DNA from: Hyphomicrobiales bacterium | Lineage (GTDB): Bacteria; Pseudomonadota; Alphaproteobacteria; Rhizobiales; Beijerinckiaceae | Direction of reading: 5' to 3' | DNA: 18,717 nucleotides | Assembly (NCBI GenBank): GCA_015655535.1 | Contig: JAATEW010000074.1 | Span: forward strand, 1-18,717 | In this document: positions 6,217 to 13,255 of the stretch, one piece after another | Position numbering within the stretch: position 1 is the stretch's first letter | Layout: the number at the start of each line of letters is the position of its first letter | Notes under the pieces: generated by a model | Told to the model about the DNA's origin: nothing | The model's input: only the letters and a program-made list of their open reading frames with translations | The model's database searches: none | Program-made: the position numbers and the translations under genes

Positions 6217-6983
6217 AGAGGCACCTTAAGTTATTGAAAATAAAGGATCAAGCGCGACCCAACATCCAAGGTGTGTAGGACCCTAATGTAACCAATCTTA
6301 ATCTAAGCTGCTCAGAAGTTCAATTCACCTAAGCAAGCTTTTACCTCAGCACCAAGGTGTCGGGTACCGCTTGTCGTTGTCTCACGGTTCCATTCGAGGC
6401 TCGACCAGCATCTTGATTCTTACCGGAGCATCGATGCGATCATTAGATCCTGCGATGCCATGGTCTCACTGATCAGGACCACAGACGCTAAAGCGGAATC
6501 GTTGTGGTCGGTAGGGCCATTTCGACCCTGCGTCTCTCAACACAGCCGCCAAAGATCGACACGGACAACATGGTCACGGTGAAATGCTTTGCGCCTCAGT
6601 CTCCGTTGATAGAAGCCAAAGATCCAAAAAGTCCGCCAACTCCGCTCTGGTCAATGAATAAGGCAGTTGTTTTTTATACCGATACAGACGGAACCGATGC
6701 GGGAAAATTCAGCTCGCTCGTCACTATGGAACAGAAGTCGAGCAAGTTTGCTGCCGCTTCAGACGACGGACTGATGCAGATCACCTCAAATCTCGGTAGT
6801 CGCCCCAAAAGCGGCTTCGGCATCATAAAAGTCCAGTGGACAGTCAGCGCCACGAAAGACGGCGCTTGACGGGATGTCTGGCCTTGTAGACAGGCAGCCA
6901 CACCTGCGTTCCCCGAACCCTGCTCAAAAGGTCGGCAGGAACCGGACATTGAGGTGATAGACACCATTTGAAAGAGCGATAGG
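6217..6983. mobile_element. Putative remnant of a tRNA-Leu-targeted integrated element
   Basis: About 767 bp lie between the two copies of the 129-bp repeat. Apart from the open frame 6504-6869 no gene is recognisable: no integrase, excisionase or transposase. The base composition is more AT-rich than in the flanking genes at 6217-6350. Bounding by duplicated tRNA 3' ends is the classic signature of site-specific integration. The small size suggests that most of the element was deleted, or that a short segment was duplicated by another route. Confidence 0.5.
6504..6869 (+). CDS. Hypothetical protein in tRNA-flanked remnant
   Basis: The frame gives 121 residues from a GTG at 6504, or 99 from ATG 6570 (MVTVKCFAPQSPL), which looks the more natural start, although its ribosome site is weak. 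The product has alternating polar/hydrophobic stretches such as KAVVFYTDTDGTDAGKFSSL and SGFGIIKVQWTV, which suggest a beta-rich fold. No signal peptide or membrane segment is apparent. I do not recognise the family. Codon use is less GC-biased than in the neighbours, which fits horizontally acquired DNA. It is the only substantial frame between the repeats and could be a cargo gene or a fragment. Confidence 0.4.
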   Translation: MVGRAISTLRLSTQPPKIDTDNMVTVKCFAPQSPLIEAKDPKSPPTPLWSMNKAVVFYTDTDGTDAGKFSSLVTMEQKSSKFAAASDDGLMQITSNLGSRPKSGFGIIKVQWTVSATKDGA

Positions 6984-7112
6984 ACGCGGCATGGGCAGAG
7001 GCATGTGTAAGCCACCGTGTAAGTGTGGCCGCCGCTCAACCCATGTCTTATCGATAACGTATTGACGAAACGTCGTTTGCGGATGGTGCCCTGGAGAGGA
7101 CTCGAACCTCCA
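6984..7112. repeat. 129-bp direct repeat, copy B (overlaps intact tRNA-Leu)
   Basis: This is the second copy of the repeat, offset by exactly 896 bp from 6088-6216. It contains the 3' part of the functional tRNA-Leu (7084-7112) and about 100 bp beyond its CCA end. A small hairpin GCCAC/GTGGC (7011-7015/7025-7029) and the palindrome AAACGTCGTTT (7068-7078) lie in the non-tRNA part of both copies and may belong to a processing or termination signal. Confidence 0.85.
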
Positions 7113-7168
7113 CAGCTTTCACCACAGGTACCTGAAACCTGCGCGTCTACCAATTCCGCCACCAGGGC
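7084..7168 (-). tRNA. tRNA-Leu (anticodon CAG)
   Basis: On the minus strand the acceptor 5' strand GCCCTGG (from 7168) pairs with CCAGGGC (7094-7088), followed by discriminator A and an encoded CCA (7086-7084). The D-arm has GGCGGAATTGGTAGAC. The anticodon stem CAGGT/ACCTG encloses TTCAGGT with anticodon CAG. A class II long variable arm (TGTGGTGAAAGCTGTGG region) and the TTCGAGT T-loop follow. It reads CUG codons. The 85-nt length and long variable arm fit tRNA-Leu. Its 3' end is duplicated at 6188-6216. Confidence 0.96.
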
Positions 7169-7196
7169 ATGGCATGTCCTTAAAAGGCCATGCCAT
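7169..7196. repeat. 28-bp near-perfect palindrome at tRNA-Leu 5' boundary
   Basis: ATGGCATG-T-CCTT-AA-AAGG-C-CATGCCAT is symmetric apart from one T/C mismatch pair (7177/7188) and the central AA. It starts at the base adjacent to the mature 5' end of tRNA-Leu (7168). On the minus strand it would form the immediate leader of the precursor tRNA. On the plus strand it has no T-tract, so it is not a canonical terminator. Confidence 0.7.
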
Positions 7197-7313
7197 TCCT
7201 TGTCAATGAGCGCGGACGTGACGCTTGTGACGCCAAGCCCGCTCGAGACCCTGTACAGGGGTTTTGGTCTCGCTTAAAGGATGCGGCATCCCTGCTCGTG
7301 CGGAGCCCATAGC

Positions 7314-8318
7314 ATGGCCGAATATCAGCTGAAAACGGACCGCCTCGTCACGGTTTTTGGAGGCTCGGGCTTTGTCGGCCGCCATGTGGTGCGGGCGCTG
7401 GCGCTTGCCGGCTGGCGGGTGCGCGTCGCGACACGGCGCCCGGATCTCGCCTTTTTCCTGCAACCGGCAGGCAAAGTCGGCCAGATTCACGCGGTCCAGG
7501 CCAATATACGCTACCCTGATTCGATCGCCGCCGCGGTGCGGGACGCTTATGGCGTTATCAATCTCGTCGGCATTTTAGCCCCCTCCGGCGCGCAGACCTT
7601 CGACGCCATCCAGCATAAAGGCGCGGAGGCGGTCGCCAAGGCTGCGGCTTCGGCCGGTGCCCGCTATTTTGTGCAAATGTCGTCGATCGGCGCCAATCCC
7701 GAGGCTGCCTCGGCCTATGCCAAAACGAAGGCCGAGGGCGAGAGCGCCGTGCGCCAAGCCTTTCCGGATGCGACGATCCTGCGGCCATCCGTGGTGTTTG
7801 GACCGGACGATGATTTCTTCAACCGCTTCGCCACAATGGCGCAGGTGATGCCAGCCTTGCCGCTGATCGGCGGCGGCAAGACGCGATTTCAGCCTGTCTA
7901 TGCTGGCGATGTCGGCGCGGCCGTCGCGGCGAGCCTCGATGAGCAGGCCCGTGGCAAGCTTTATGAACTGGGCGGCCCGGATATAGCGACCCTGCGCGAG
8001 ATCATGGCCTATGTGCTCACTGTGACCGGCCGCAAACGGCTGCTTCTGCCTTTACCCTTCGAGCTTGCGAAAGTGGTTGGGTTCGGCAGCGAAATCGCAA
8101 CGGCACTGTCCTTGGGGCTTTTGCCTTCGGCCTTCCGCATTACGCGCGATCAGGTCGAGTCGCTGCGGCATGATAATGTGGTCTCGCCAGAGGCGGAAGC
8201 CGAGGGCCGCAGCTTGGCCGGGCTTGGCATCACGCCCTGCTCCTATGAAGCGATTGCGCCGACCTATCTCTATCGCTTCCGCAAGACGGGACAATTCGCC
8301 GACCCGCGTATGGCGTAA
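7314..8318 (+). CDS. NDUFA9-like NAD(P)-binding SDR protein
   Basis: This 334-residue atypical short-chain dehydrogenase belongs to the complex I NDUFA9-like group. The dinucleotide motif VTVFGGSGFVGRHVV spans about residues 12-26 (GGSGFVG 16-22), and YAKTK gives a Tyr135-x3-Lys139 pair. The sequence SVVFGPDDDFFNRFATMAQ is characteristic of the NDUFA9/YlbE-like branch. Bacterial members bind NADP(H) and have been linked to complex I or ubiquinone-related functions, but a defined reaction is not established. The start at 7314 has GGAG 9 nt upstream and yields a compact family-like N-terminus. An in-frame ATG at 7281 would add 11 residues with its GG immediately adjacent. It is a single gene facing away from tRNA-Leu, about 145 bp away. 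Confidence 0.88.
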   Translation: MAEYQLKTDRLVTVFGGSGFVGRHVVRALALAGWRVRVATRRPDLAFFLQPAGKVGQIHAVQANIRYPDSIAAAVRDAYGVINLVGILAPSGAQTFDAIQHKGAEAVAKAAASAGARYFVQMSSIGANPEAASAYAKTKAEGESAVRQAFPDATILRPSVVFGPDDDFFNRFATMAQVMPALPLIGGGKTRFQPVYAGDVGAAVAASLDEQARGKLYELGGPDIATLREIMAYVLTVTGRKRLLLPLPFELAKVVGFGSEIATALSLGLLPSAFRITRDQVESLRHDNVVSPEAEAEGRSLAGLGITPCSYEAIAPTYLYRFRKTGQFADPRMA

Positions 8319-8333
8319 AATGCCGTAATGACA

Positions 8334-8378
8334 ATGACGTTACGATCTGTTAGAAAGATATACAGAAAGGAACGTCAT
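8334..8378. promoter_or_regulatory. Nested dyad, candidate TacA-type operator
   Basis: Outer arms ATGACGTT (8334-8341) and AACGTCAT (8371-8378) are perfect complements, as are inner arms TCTGT (8346-8350) and ACAGA (8362-8366). Both pairs share the centre 8356. The dyad spans the AAAGGA ribosome site and reaches the antitoxin start codon, so binding would block transcription and probably translation initiation. DUF1778 antitoxins usually autoregulate their operon through such sites. Confidence 0.6.
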
Positions 8379-8661
8379 GCCATCCAAGCCAATGCCCGCC
8401 GCGAAACGTGAAACACTCAATGTTCGCATCAAGCCGGAAGATCGCAACCTGATCGATCGGGCAGCGCATCTTCTTGGCAAAAGCCGCACGGATTTCCTTC
8501 TAGATGCCGGACGGCGGGCCGCCGAAGACACTTTGCTCGACCGAACGCTCTTCAAGGTCAGCCCCAAAGCTTACAAGGACTTCATCGCGCGGCTAGATGC
8601 TTCGCCCGCGCCAAATGAAAAATTGCGTCGCACGATGACAACCAAGGCCCCGTGGGAATGA
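8377..8661 (+). CDS. DUF1778 (TacA-type) antitoxin
   Basis: This 94-residue protein matches the DUF1778 antitoxin family. A ribbon-helix-helix N-terminal part (KRETLNVRIKPEDRNLIDRAAHLLGKSRTDFLLDAG, about residues 10-45) binds DNA as a dimer. The C-terminal tail (TLFKVSPKAYKDFIARLDASP) is the segment that wraps and neutralises the GNAT toxin in known TacA/AtaR complexes. AAAGGA lies 5 nt before the ATG. Its stop codon is immediately followed by the ATG of the toxin gene, which indicates coupled translation. Nested inverted repeats overlap its start region. Confidence 0.93.
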   Translation: MPSKPMPAAKRETLNVRIKPEDRNLIDRAAHLLGKSRTDFLLDAGRRAAEDTLLDRTLFKVSPKAYKDFIARLDASPAPNEKLRRTMTTKAPWE

Positions 8662-9153
8662 ATGGCGGTCACGTCACCCCAACCTATCAATGAGCATCAC
8701 CAGATAGGTGCCTTCGATTCCGGTGTGCCTGTTCTTGACGATTGGCTAAGGCGCCGCGCTCGCGCAAACCAGGCGAGCGGCGCATCCCGGACCTATGTGG
8801 TCTGCGAAGAACAACAAATAGTCGGCTATTATGCGCTGGCATCCGGCGCGGTCGATATCGAAAGAGCGACCGGCCGTTTCCGCCGGAACATGCCCGACCC
8901 GGTGCCGGTCGCCGTCTTAGGGCGGCTGGCGATCGACCGAAGCTTTCAAAAACAGGGACTCGGGCGGGCGTTGGTCCGCGACGCCGCATTACGCGTCGTT
9001 CAAGCCGCGGATTTGATCGGCATTCGCGGTATTCTCATTCATGCGATCTCGCCGGAAACCAAGGCATTCTATCTCGCGCTTGGCTTCGAACCCTCGCCGT
9101 TTGAGCCTCTGGTGCTCATGGCGACTTTGGCTGATATTCAAGCTGCGCTTTGA
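8662..9153 (+). CDS. GNAT family toxin (TacT/AtaT-type acetyltransferase)
   Basis: This 163-residue GNAT acetyltransferase lies directly downstream of a DUF1778 antitoxin, the arrangement of TacAT/AtaRT type II toxin-antitoxin modules. Toxins of this kind use acetyl-CoA to acetylate the amino group of aminoacyl-tRNA and stop translation. The acetyl-CoA site is QKQGLGRALVRDA (Q97-x-x-G-x-G/A). The conserved C-terminal tyrosine in FYLALGF (Tyr137) corresponds to the catalytic Tyr of TacT. RARANQASGASRTYVV near residues 33-47 is typical of the toxin branch rather than of general GNATs. The coding region appears intact, so the module may be active. The target tRNA cannot be inferred. It converges with the EI24-like gene at 9138 with a 16-bp overlap. 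Confidence 0.92.
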   Translation: MAVTSPQPINEHHQIGAFDSGVPVLDDWLRRRARANQASGASRTYVVCEEQQIVGYYALASGAVDIERATGRFRRNMPDPVPVAVLGRLAIDRSFQKQGLGRALVRDAALRVVQAADLIGIRGILIHAISPETKAFYLALGFEPSPFEPLVLMATLADIQAAL

Positions 9154-9818
9154 GCCACCAACTCCGGCTTCAAAATATCCTTGGCGATCCGCACCATGAA
9201 AGCCGTGGCAAACAGCGGCGTCAAAAGGTTGAGGATCGGCACCAGCAAAAAGGCCGCGATGAAAAGCCCGGCCACGGACAGTCTCAACACATTCTGCTGG
9301 CGCAAGCGCCGCACCGTGGCGATCGGCAGATAGCGTAAGGCGGCTAATTCGAAATAGCCGCGCCCGAACAAATAGGCATTCGCGCCGAAAAAGGCGACCG
9401 CATTCACACCCGGCACGAGAAGCAGAAACAGCGCGATCAGATTCACCAGCACCGCGACCAAAGCAAATTTGATCGCGAGCCAGACCGTATCCGCGATCGG
9501 CGGCGCCCGGCCGACCGGACCGTTTGCCTCGCGCTCGACCTCTTCAGCCAATTCGTCGAAAAAGAAGCCTGCGACGACAAAGGACGTCGGCGCCACGACG
9601 AAAGCCAATGTCACGACAAGGCCGATCCCGGTCAAAATCGACAAGAGCGTGTTCGCCCAGGGATAGGGCAGATCGATGAAATGGATGATGAACTTGTCGA
9701 GGGCGACGAACACCAGCGCGAGGAGCACCAGCGTCAGGCCCAAGGTTTTGTAGAGCACGGCCCGGAAAGGCGGCGTGAACATTTGCATCAAGGCGTCGGT
9801 CGCGGCATTGATCATCAT
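9138..9818 (-). CDS. EI24/CysZ-like integral membrane protein
   Basis: This 226-residue protein has four to six hydrophobic helices (about 23-43, 55-86, 115-140, 180-207) and resembles the EI24 domain family, which includes CysZ sulfate permeases. The LVPGVNAVAFFGANAYLFGRGYFELAALRY block at about 134-163 is the typical conserved region, with LLVPILNLLTPLFATAFMVR near the end. CysZ-type members move sulfate or are of unknown transport function; the substrate here is not evident. The start at 9818/9815 (MM) is preceded by GGGTGAG. The frame is open upstream to 10121, but that part is antisense to bioB. The 3' end overlaps the convergent toxin gene. Confidence 0.85.
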   Translation of the reverse strand: MMINAATDALMQMFTPPFRAVLYKTLGLTLVLLALVFVALDKFIIHFIDLPYPWANTLLSILTGIGLVVTLAFVVAPTSFVVAGFFFDELAEEVEREANGPVGRAPPIADTVWLAIKFALVAVLVNLIALFLLLVPGVNAVAFFGANAYLFGRGYFELAALRYLPIATVRRLRQQNVLRLSVAGLFIAAFLLVPILNLLTPLFATAFMVRIAKDILKPELVAQSAA

Positions 9819-9961
9819 CTCACCCAAGTTCAACAAAGCCAGCAAGCGCGGCCATTTTGACGGCCCAATTTCGGGGTCCAAGCGTGTGGCCGAGCCCTCG
9901 AATTGACCCCGGATAAAAGGCCCGTTAAGCCCTAAGCCATCCCAAGGCTGGAAGAATAGAC

Positions 9962-10942
9962 TTGCACGACCGCACCGACGATAGAACGCATTTTTCCTGC
10001 CGCCACGATTGGACGGCCGAGGAAATTCTCGCCATCCATGATCTGCCCTTGCTCGAACTGATCTCACGAGCGAATGCGCTGCATCGCGCGCATCAGGATG
10101 TGAACGACGTGCAGAAGGCAAGCCTGCTCAGCATCAAGACGGGACATTGTCCTGAAGATTGCGGCTATTGTCCGCAATCCGCGCATCATGGCGATGTCGA
10201 TATAGCCGCCGAGGATCTGATGCGTGTCGATCGCGTGCTGGAGAAGGCGAAGCTTGCCCGTGCCGCCGGCGCCGACCGCTTCTGCATGGGCGCCGCTTGG
10301 CGCCAGGTACGCGACGGCGTGGAATTCGATGCCGTGCTCGATATGGTGCAAGGCGTGCGCGCGCTCGGCATGGAGGCTTGCGTCACCTTGGGCATGCTCA
10401 ACGAGAGCCAAGCCCAAAGGCTGAAGCAAGCCGGCCTCACCGCCTATAACCATAATCTCGATACAGGCCCGGATTATTACAGCGAGATCGTCTCCACACG
10501 CAGCTACGACGACCGCCTCGCGACGCTCGCCGCCGTGCGCGGCGCCGGACTCGAAATGTGCTGTGGCGGCATCATCGGCATGGGCGAAAGCACGGTCGAC
10601 CGCGCCGCCATGCTGCAAGTGCTCGCGGCCTTCGATCCGCATCCCGAAAGCGTGCCGATCAATGCGCTGGTGCCCGTGGCAGGCACGCCCTTGGGAGACA
10701 GAGCGCGCGTCGATCCGCTCGATCTCGTGCGCATGATCGCAACGACGCGCATCCTGATGCCGAATGCGCGCGTACGGCTCTCCGCGGGCCGTTCCGATCT
10801 TTCCCGCGAAGCGCAGATTCTCTGCCTGGTTGCAGGCGCCAATTCCATCTTCTATGGCGAGACTCTGCTGACGACGCCCAACGCCGAAGTCAATGCGGAT
10901 AATGCGCTTTTTGCCGCGCTCGCCGGCTTGGCGCCAAGTTGA
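9962..10942 (+). CDS. bioB: Biotin synthase
   Basis: This 326-residue radical SAM enzyme inserts sulfur into dethiobiotin to give biotin in the cytosol. The SAM-binding 4Fe-4S ligands are C63-x3-C67-x2-C70 (GHCPEDCGYCPQSAHH). The ligands of the sacrificial 2Fe-2S cluster are C108 (RFCMGAAWR), C140 (ACVTLGML), C200 (MCCGGIIGMGES) and Arg272 (VRLSAGRSD). All are present, so the enzyme looks functional. The frame has no ATG or GTG near the 5' end and is closed by a stop at 9926. TTG at 9962, with GGAAG 7 nt upstream, is the first plausible start and gives a normal family length. No other bio genes adjoin it; a divergent EI24-like gene begins 143 bp upstream. Confidence 0.97.
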   Translation: MHDRTDDRTHFSCRHDWTAEEILAIHDLPLLELISRANALHRAHQDVNDVQKASLLSIKTGHCPEDCGYCPQSAHHGDVDIAAEDLMRVDRVLEKAKLARAAGADRFCMGAAWRQVRDGVEFDAVLDMVQGVRALGMEACVTLGMLNESQAQRLKQAGLTAYNHNLDTGPDYYSEIVSTRSYDDRLATLAAVRGAGLEMCCGGIIGMGESTVDRAAMLQVLAAFDPHPESVPINALVPVAGTPLGDRARVDPLDLVRMIATTRILMPNARVRLSAGRSDLSREAQILCLVAGANSIFYGETLLTTPNAEVNADNALFAALAGLAPS

Positions 10943-11252
10943 CGCTATCCGCGGGAGCGTTTCGTGTCTCTCCCTGGCGATACCCTTCAACAACACGCAG
11001 CGAATTTTCTCTGAAGAACCCCTAATTGGGGGATGACTCTTACCCGGCGAAAGGTATTTGAAGTCACGCGACGGATCTTTGCGTTTTTAGCATTTTCGAG
11101 CACGGTGGTCTTAGGCTTTGAGCCCGCAGATCGCGATGATTTTGCATTGAAGCAATTCGAAATCATGAACGCGACCGTGCGCCGCGCGAATGATTGCAAT
11201 TCATCGAGTTCATTAGATTAGCGTTTAACAAAAAAACTGGTGGAGGAGCGCC
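10943..11252. other. Intergenic stretch after bioB with a doubtful small frame
   Basis: Between bioB and the small HTH gene there is one 62-codon frame at 11033-11221. It has a hydrophobic stretch near its start (RIFAFLAFSSTVVLGF), but its G-run lies directly against the ATG with no spacer. I see no family resemblance. CCCC-TAATT-GGGGG (11019-11032 region) is a short hairpin without a T-run. I see no RNA gene here. Confidence 0.4.
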
Positions 11253-11537
11253 TTGGGCCGCTTGATCGCATTTCCGTCTCCGCCCGGCGCTGGTTCCGGG
11301 CCTTGGTCTTTTTGGCCGCGGCTCCTCACGCGCGCGCAAGCGGCTACCTATTGCGGTCTCACGGACGCGGCTTTTATCGCGATATGCCCGGTCCTGCCCA
11401 TAACGCTGGAGCGCGCCACGCAACGCGAGCGTTTCGACAGATATGAGCTCGATGTCTGGATCGGCCGCGATTGCGACACGTCCGACCAGAATGGCTGGCT
11501 CAACTGGCTGGCGCTGATGGAAGGAAGGGCTTCGTGA
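11253..11537 (+). CDS. Small AlpA/excisionase-like helix-turn-helix protein
   Basis: This 94-residue frame starts at TTG 11253, preceded by an excellent GGAGGAG 5 nt upstream. The core LLTRAQAATYCGLTDAAFIAIC, followed after a short gap by RFDRYELDVWIGR, is the winged-helix layout of MerR-like/AlpA/Xis DNA-binding domains. In these the first helix pair selects the site and the motif F-D-x-x-E-L-D-x-W-I forms the last helix. Such proteins are prophage regulators, excisionases or small chromosomal DNA-binding proteins. No integrase or phage gene is visible nearby, so it may be an orphan. Two cysteines (C24-type position after ATY and one in the IC segment) are unusual but not diagnostic. Its target is unknown. 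Confidence 0.7.
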   Translation: MGRLIAFPSPPGAGSGPWSFWPRLLTRAQAATYCGLTDAAFIAICPVLPITLERATQRERFDRYELDVWIGRDCDTSDQNGWLNWLALMEGRAS

Positions 11538-11630
11538 AAGGCCGGCGAGCCGCCAGCGCGGGGATAGTTTAACCTTTCGCCTTTCGCGGCCATGATTTAG
11601 AGCCATCGGACCCGTTCCGAAAGGGTTCTC

Positions 11631-12374
11631 ATGCCGCTCGACGTCGTCGATCTCAGATCCTTCTACCATTCGCCTTTGGGCGACGTGACGCGGCGTCTCG
11701 TCGGCCGCATTCTGCGGCAACGGTTTTCGAATTGCGCCGGCCTGTCGGTCGTCGGCATCGGCTATGCCACGCCCTATCTCGGCGTCTATAAGCCGGAGGC
11801 TTTGCGCGTGCTCGCCTTCATGCCGGCCGAGCAAGGCGTGGTGAACTGGCCCTCCTCTGGCCTCTCGTCCTCCGCGCTGGTCGAGACACATATGATGCCG
11901 CTGCCCGACGCCTGCGTCGATCGCGTGCTTATCATCCACGCGCTCGAAGGCACGGAACATCCGCACGAGCTTCTGGCCGAAATCTGGCGCATCCTGACGC
12001 CAGGCGGCCGGGTGCTCATCGTCGCACCGAGCCGCTCCGGCCTTTGGGCGCGGCTCGACACGACGCCCTTCGGCCACGGCCAGCCCTATTCGCGCAGCCA
12101 ATTGCATCAATTGATGCGCGAGACCTGGTTCTCGCCGACGCATTGGTCCGAGGCGCTTTATGCGCCGCCATTCAAGACGCGCATGCTGCTGCGCTCGACG
12201 CTTGCGATCGAGCGGATCGGCGCGTTTCTGTCCCTGCCCGGCGCCGGCATCACCGTCGTCGAAGCGATGAAGCAGCTTTACCGTCCGATCATGCAGCGGC
12301 GGCAGGAGCGGGCGCAGCAGAGATGGGCGCCGGTGTTCCGGCCGAATGTGATCTCGCCTTCCGTGCGGGAATGA
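11631..12374 (+). CDS. Class I SAM-dependent methyltransferase
   Basis: This 247-residue protein is related to UbiE/type 11 methyltransferases. Motif I is LSVVGIGYATPYLG (about residues 38-51). The segment MPLPDACVDRVLIIHALEGTEHPHELLAEIWRIL matches the motif II region, with an acidic residue in D-x-V. LTPGGRVLIVAPSRSGLWAR follows as post-motif. The acceptor substrate is unknown; related alphaproteobacterial proteins often sit beside hydroxyacylglutathione hydrolase, which is not seen here. AAAGGG lies about 6 nt before the ATG. The gene ends 9 bp from the convergent esterase gene. Confidence 0.88.
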   Translation: MPLDVVDLRSFYHSPLGDVTRRLVGRILRQRFSNCAGLSVVGIGYATPYLGVYKPEALRVLAFMPAEQGVVNWPSSGLSSSALVETHMMPLPDACVDRVLIIHALEGTEHPHELLAEIWRILTPGGRVLIVAPSRSGLWARLDTTPFGHGQPYSRSQLHQLMRETWFSPTHWSEALYAPPFKTRMLLRSTLAIERIGAFLSLPGAGITVVEAMKQLYRPIMQRRQERAQQRWAPVFRPNVISPSVRE

Positions 12375-12383
12375 TTCGAAGTC

Positions 12384-13082
12384 TCACTTCCGCAGCCAAG
12401 CCTCTTTCGGGATCTCGATCTTCAAGGATTTGCAGGCAAATAAGCCGCCATGCGTGAGGCCGCCGGCATCGATGCCATGGCCGATGCCGGGCGAGAGATG
12501 CCATTCGCAAGGTATCCCGGCCTTGGCCAATTCCTCGGCCGACAAAAATAGAGCTTCGACCGGAATCATCTCGTCCTGATTGCCATGAACCAGGAGGATC
12601 GGCGGCGGCCGGCCGGCCGGCGTCTTCGCGGTCGCTTCATTGAGAAACTCCGGCCCGACGATGGCGCCCGAAAAGCCGAGAATGCCGGCAGGCGCCTTGG
12701 CGCGCCGCAAGCCGACATGAAGCGCCAGCATCGTCCCCTGGCTGAAGCCGACCAGAAGCAGTCGCGAATCGTCGAGCCCATAGCGCTTCAATTCGTCGTC
12801 GAGAAAGGCGTTGAGCATCGGCGCCGCCTGCGTCACGCCCTGCCATTGCTCTTCCGGCTCGAAGGTCTCGAGCTTGAACCATTGCCGTCCCAACGGCGAT
12901 TGGGCACAGATCTCCGGCGCATTGGGCGCGACGAAAGCCGCGTCCGGCATCATATTTTGCCATTGCTTGCCGATCGCGATCAGATCCTTGCCGTCGGCGC
13001 CATAGCCGTGCAGAAAAACGACAAGCTGTTTAGCCGCGAGGTTTTTGGCCGAAATCCGCGGGCCATCGAGTGTGGACGCCAT
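12384..13082 (-). CDS. Phospholipase/carboxylesterase family alpha/beta hydrolase (YpfH-like)
   Basis: This 232-residue alpha/beta hydrolase belongs to the carboxylesterase/phospholipase (Abhydrolase_2) family. The oxyanion-hole motif VVFLHGYGADGKD lies near 21-33. The nucleophile elbow is GFSQG with Ser114, and the other triad members are probably Asp170 (VHGNQDEMIP) and His202 (GIGHGID). No signal peptide is present, so it should be cytosolic. Family members hydrolyse short acyl esters; the natural substrate is unknown. It is divergent from gluQ, with about 170 bp between them, and convergent with the methyltransferase gene. Confidence 0.92.
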   Translation of the reverse strand: MASTLDGPRISAKNLAAKQLVVFLHGYGADGKDLIAIGKQWQNMMPDAAFVAPNAPEICAQSPLGRQWFKLETFEPEEQWQGVTQAAPMLNAFLDDELKRYGLDDSRLLLVGFSQGTMLALHVGLRRAKAPAGILGFSGAIVGPEFLNEATAKTPAGRPPPILLVHGNQDEMIPVEALFLSAEELAKAGIPCEWHLSPGIGHGIDAGGLTHGGLFACKSLKIEIPKEAWLRK

Positions 13083-13255
13083 TTGAAAATCCAGAAGGTG
13101 GAACCCTGGTTAGCTGCGCCGCCGCCAAGCCTCAAGGTCAAGCTGCGGCGCGCGAGCGCCTTCTCATAACCCTTCAGCCGCGCGAAAGCACGCGCAAGAT
13201 TGGCTCATTCTTTCGGCCGGATGATCGGGCCCGGCAAGCTGTGGTAAAAACGCGC

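Noticed and set aside
9819..10121. N-terminal extension of the EI24-like protein
   Set aside because: The extra 101 residues lack hydrophobic segments, overlap the bioB start on the other strand, and a ribosome site is present before 9818.
10064..10996. 310-codon minus-strand frame opposite bioB
   Set aside because: bioB has all its catalytic cysteines; the antisense frame has no motif.
11163..12143. 326-codon minus-strand frame opposite the HTH and methyltransferase genes
   Set aside because: The translation is Arg/Gly/His-rich without motifs, and the plus-strand genes have good ribosome sites and domains.
13070..13255. N-terminal extension of gluQ
   Set aside because: The catalytic domain starts right after 13256 and the added residues resemble nothing in the family; they also overlap the esterase start.
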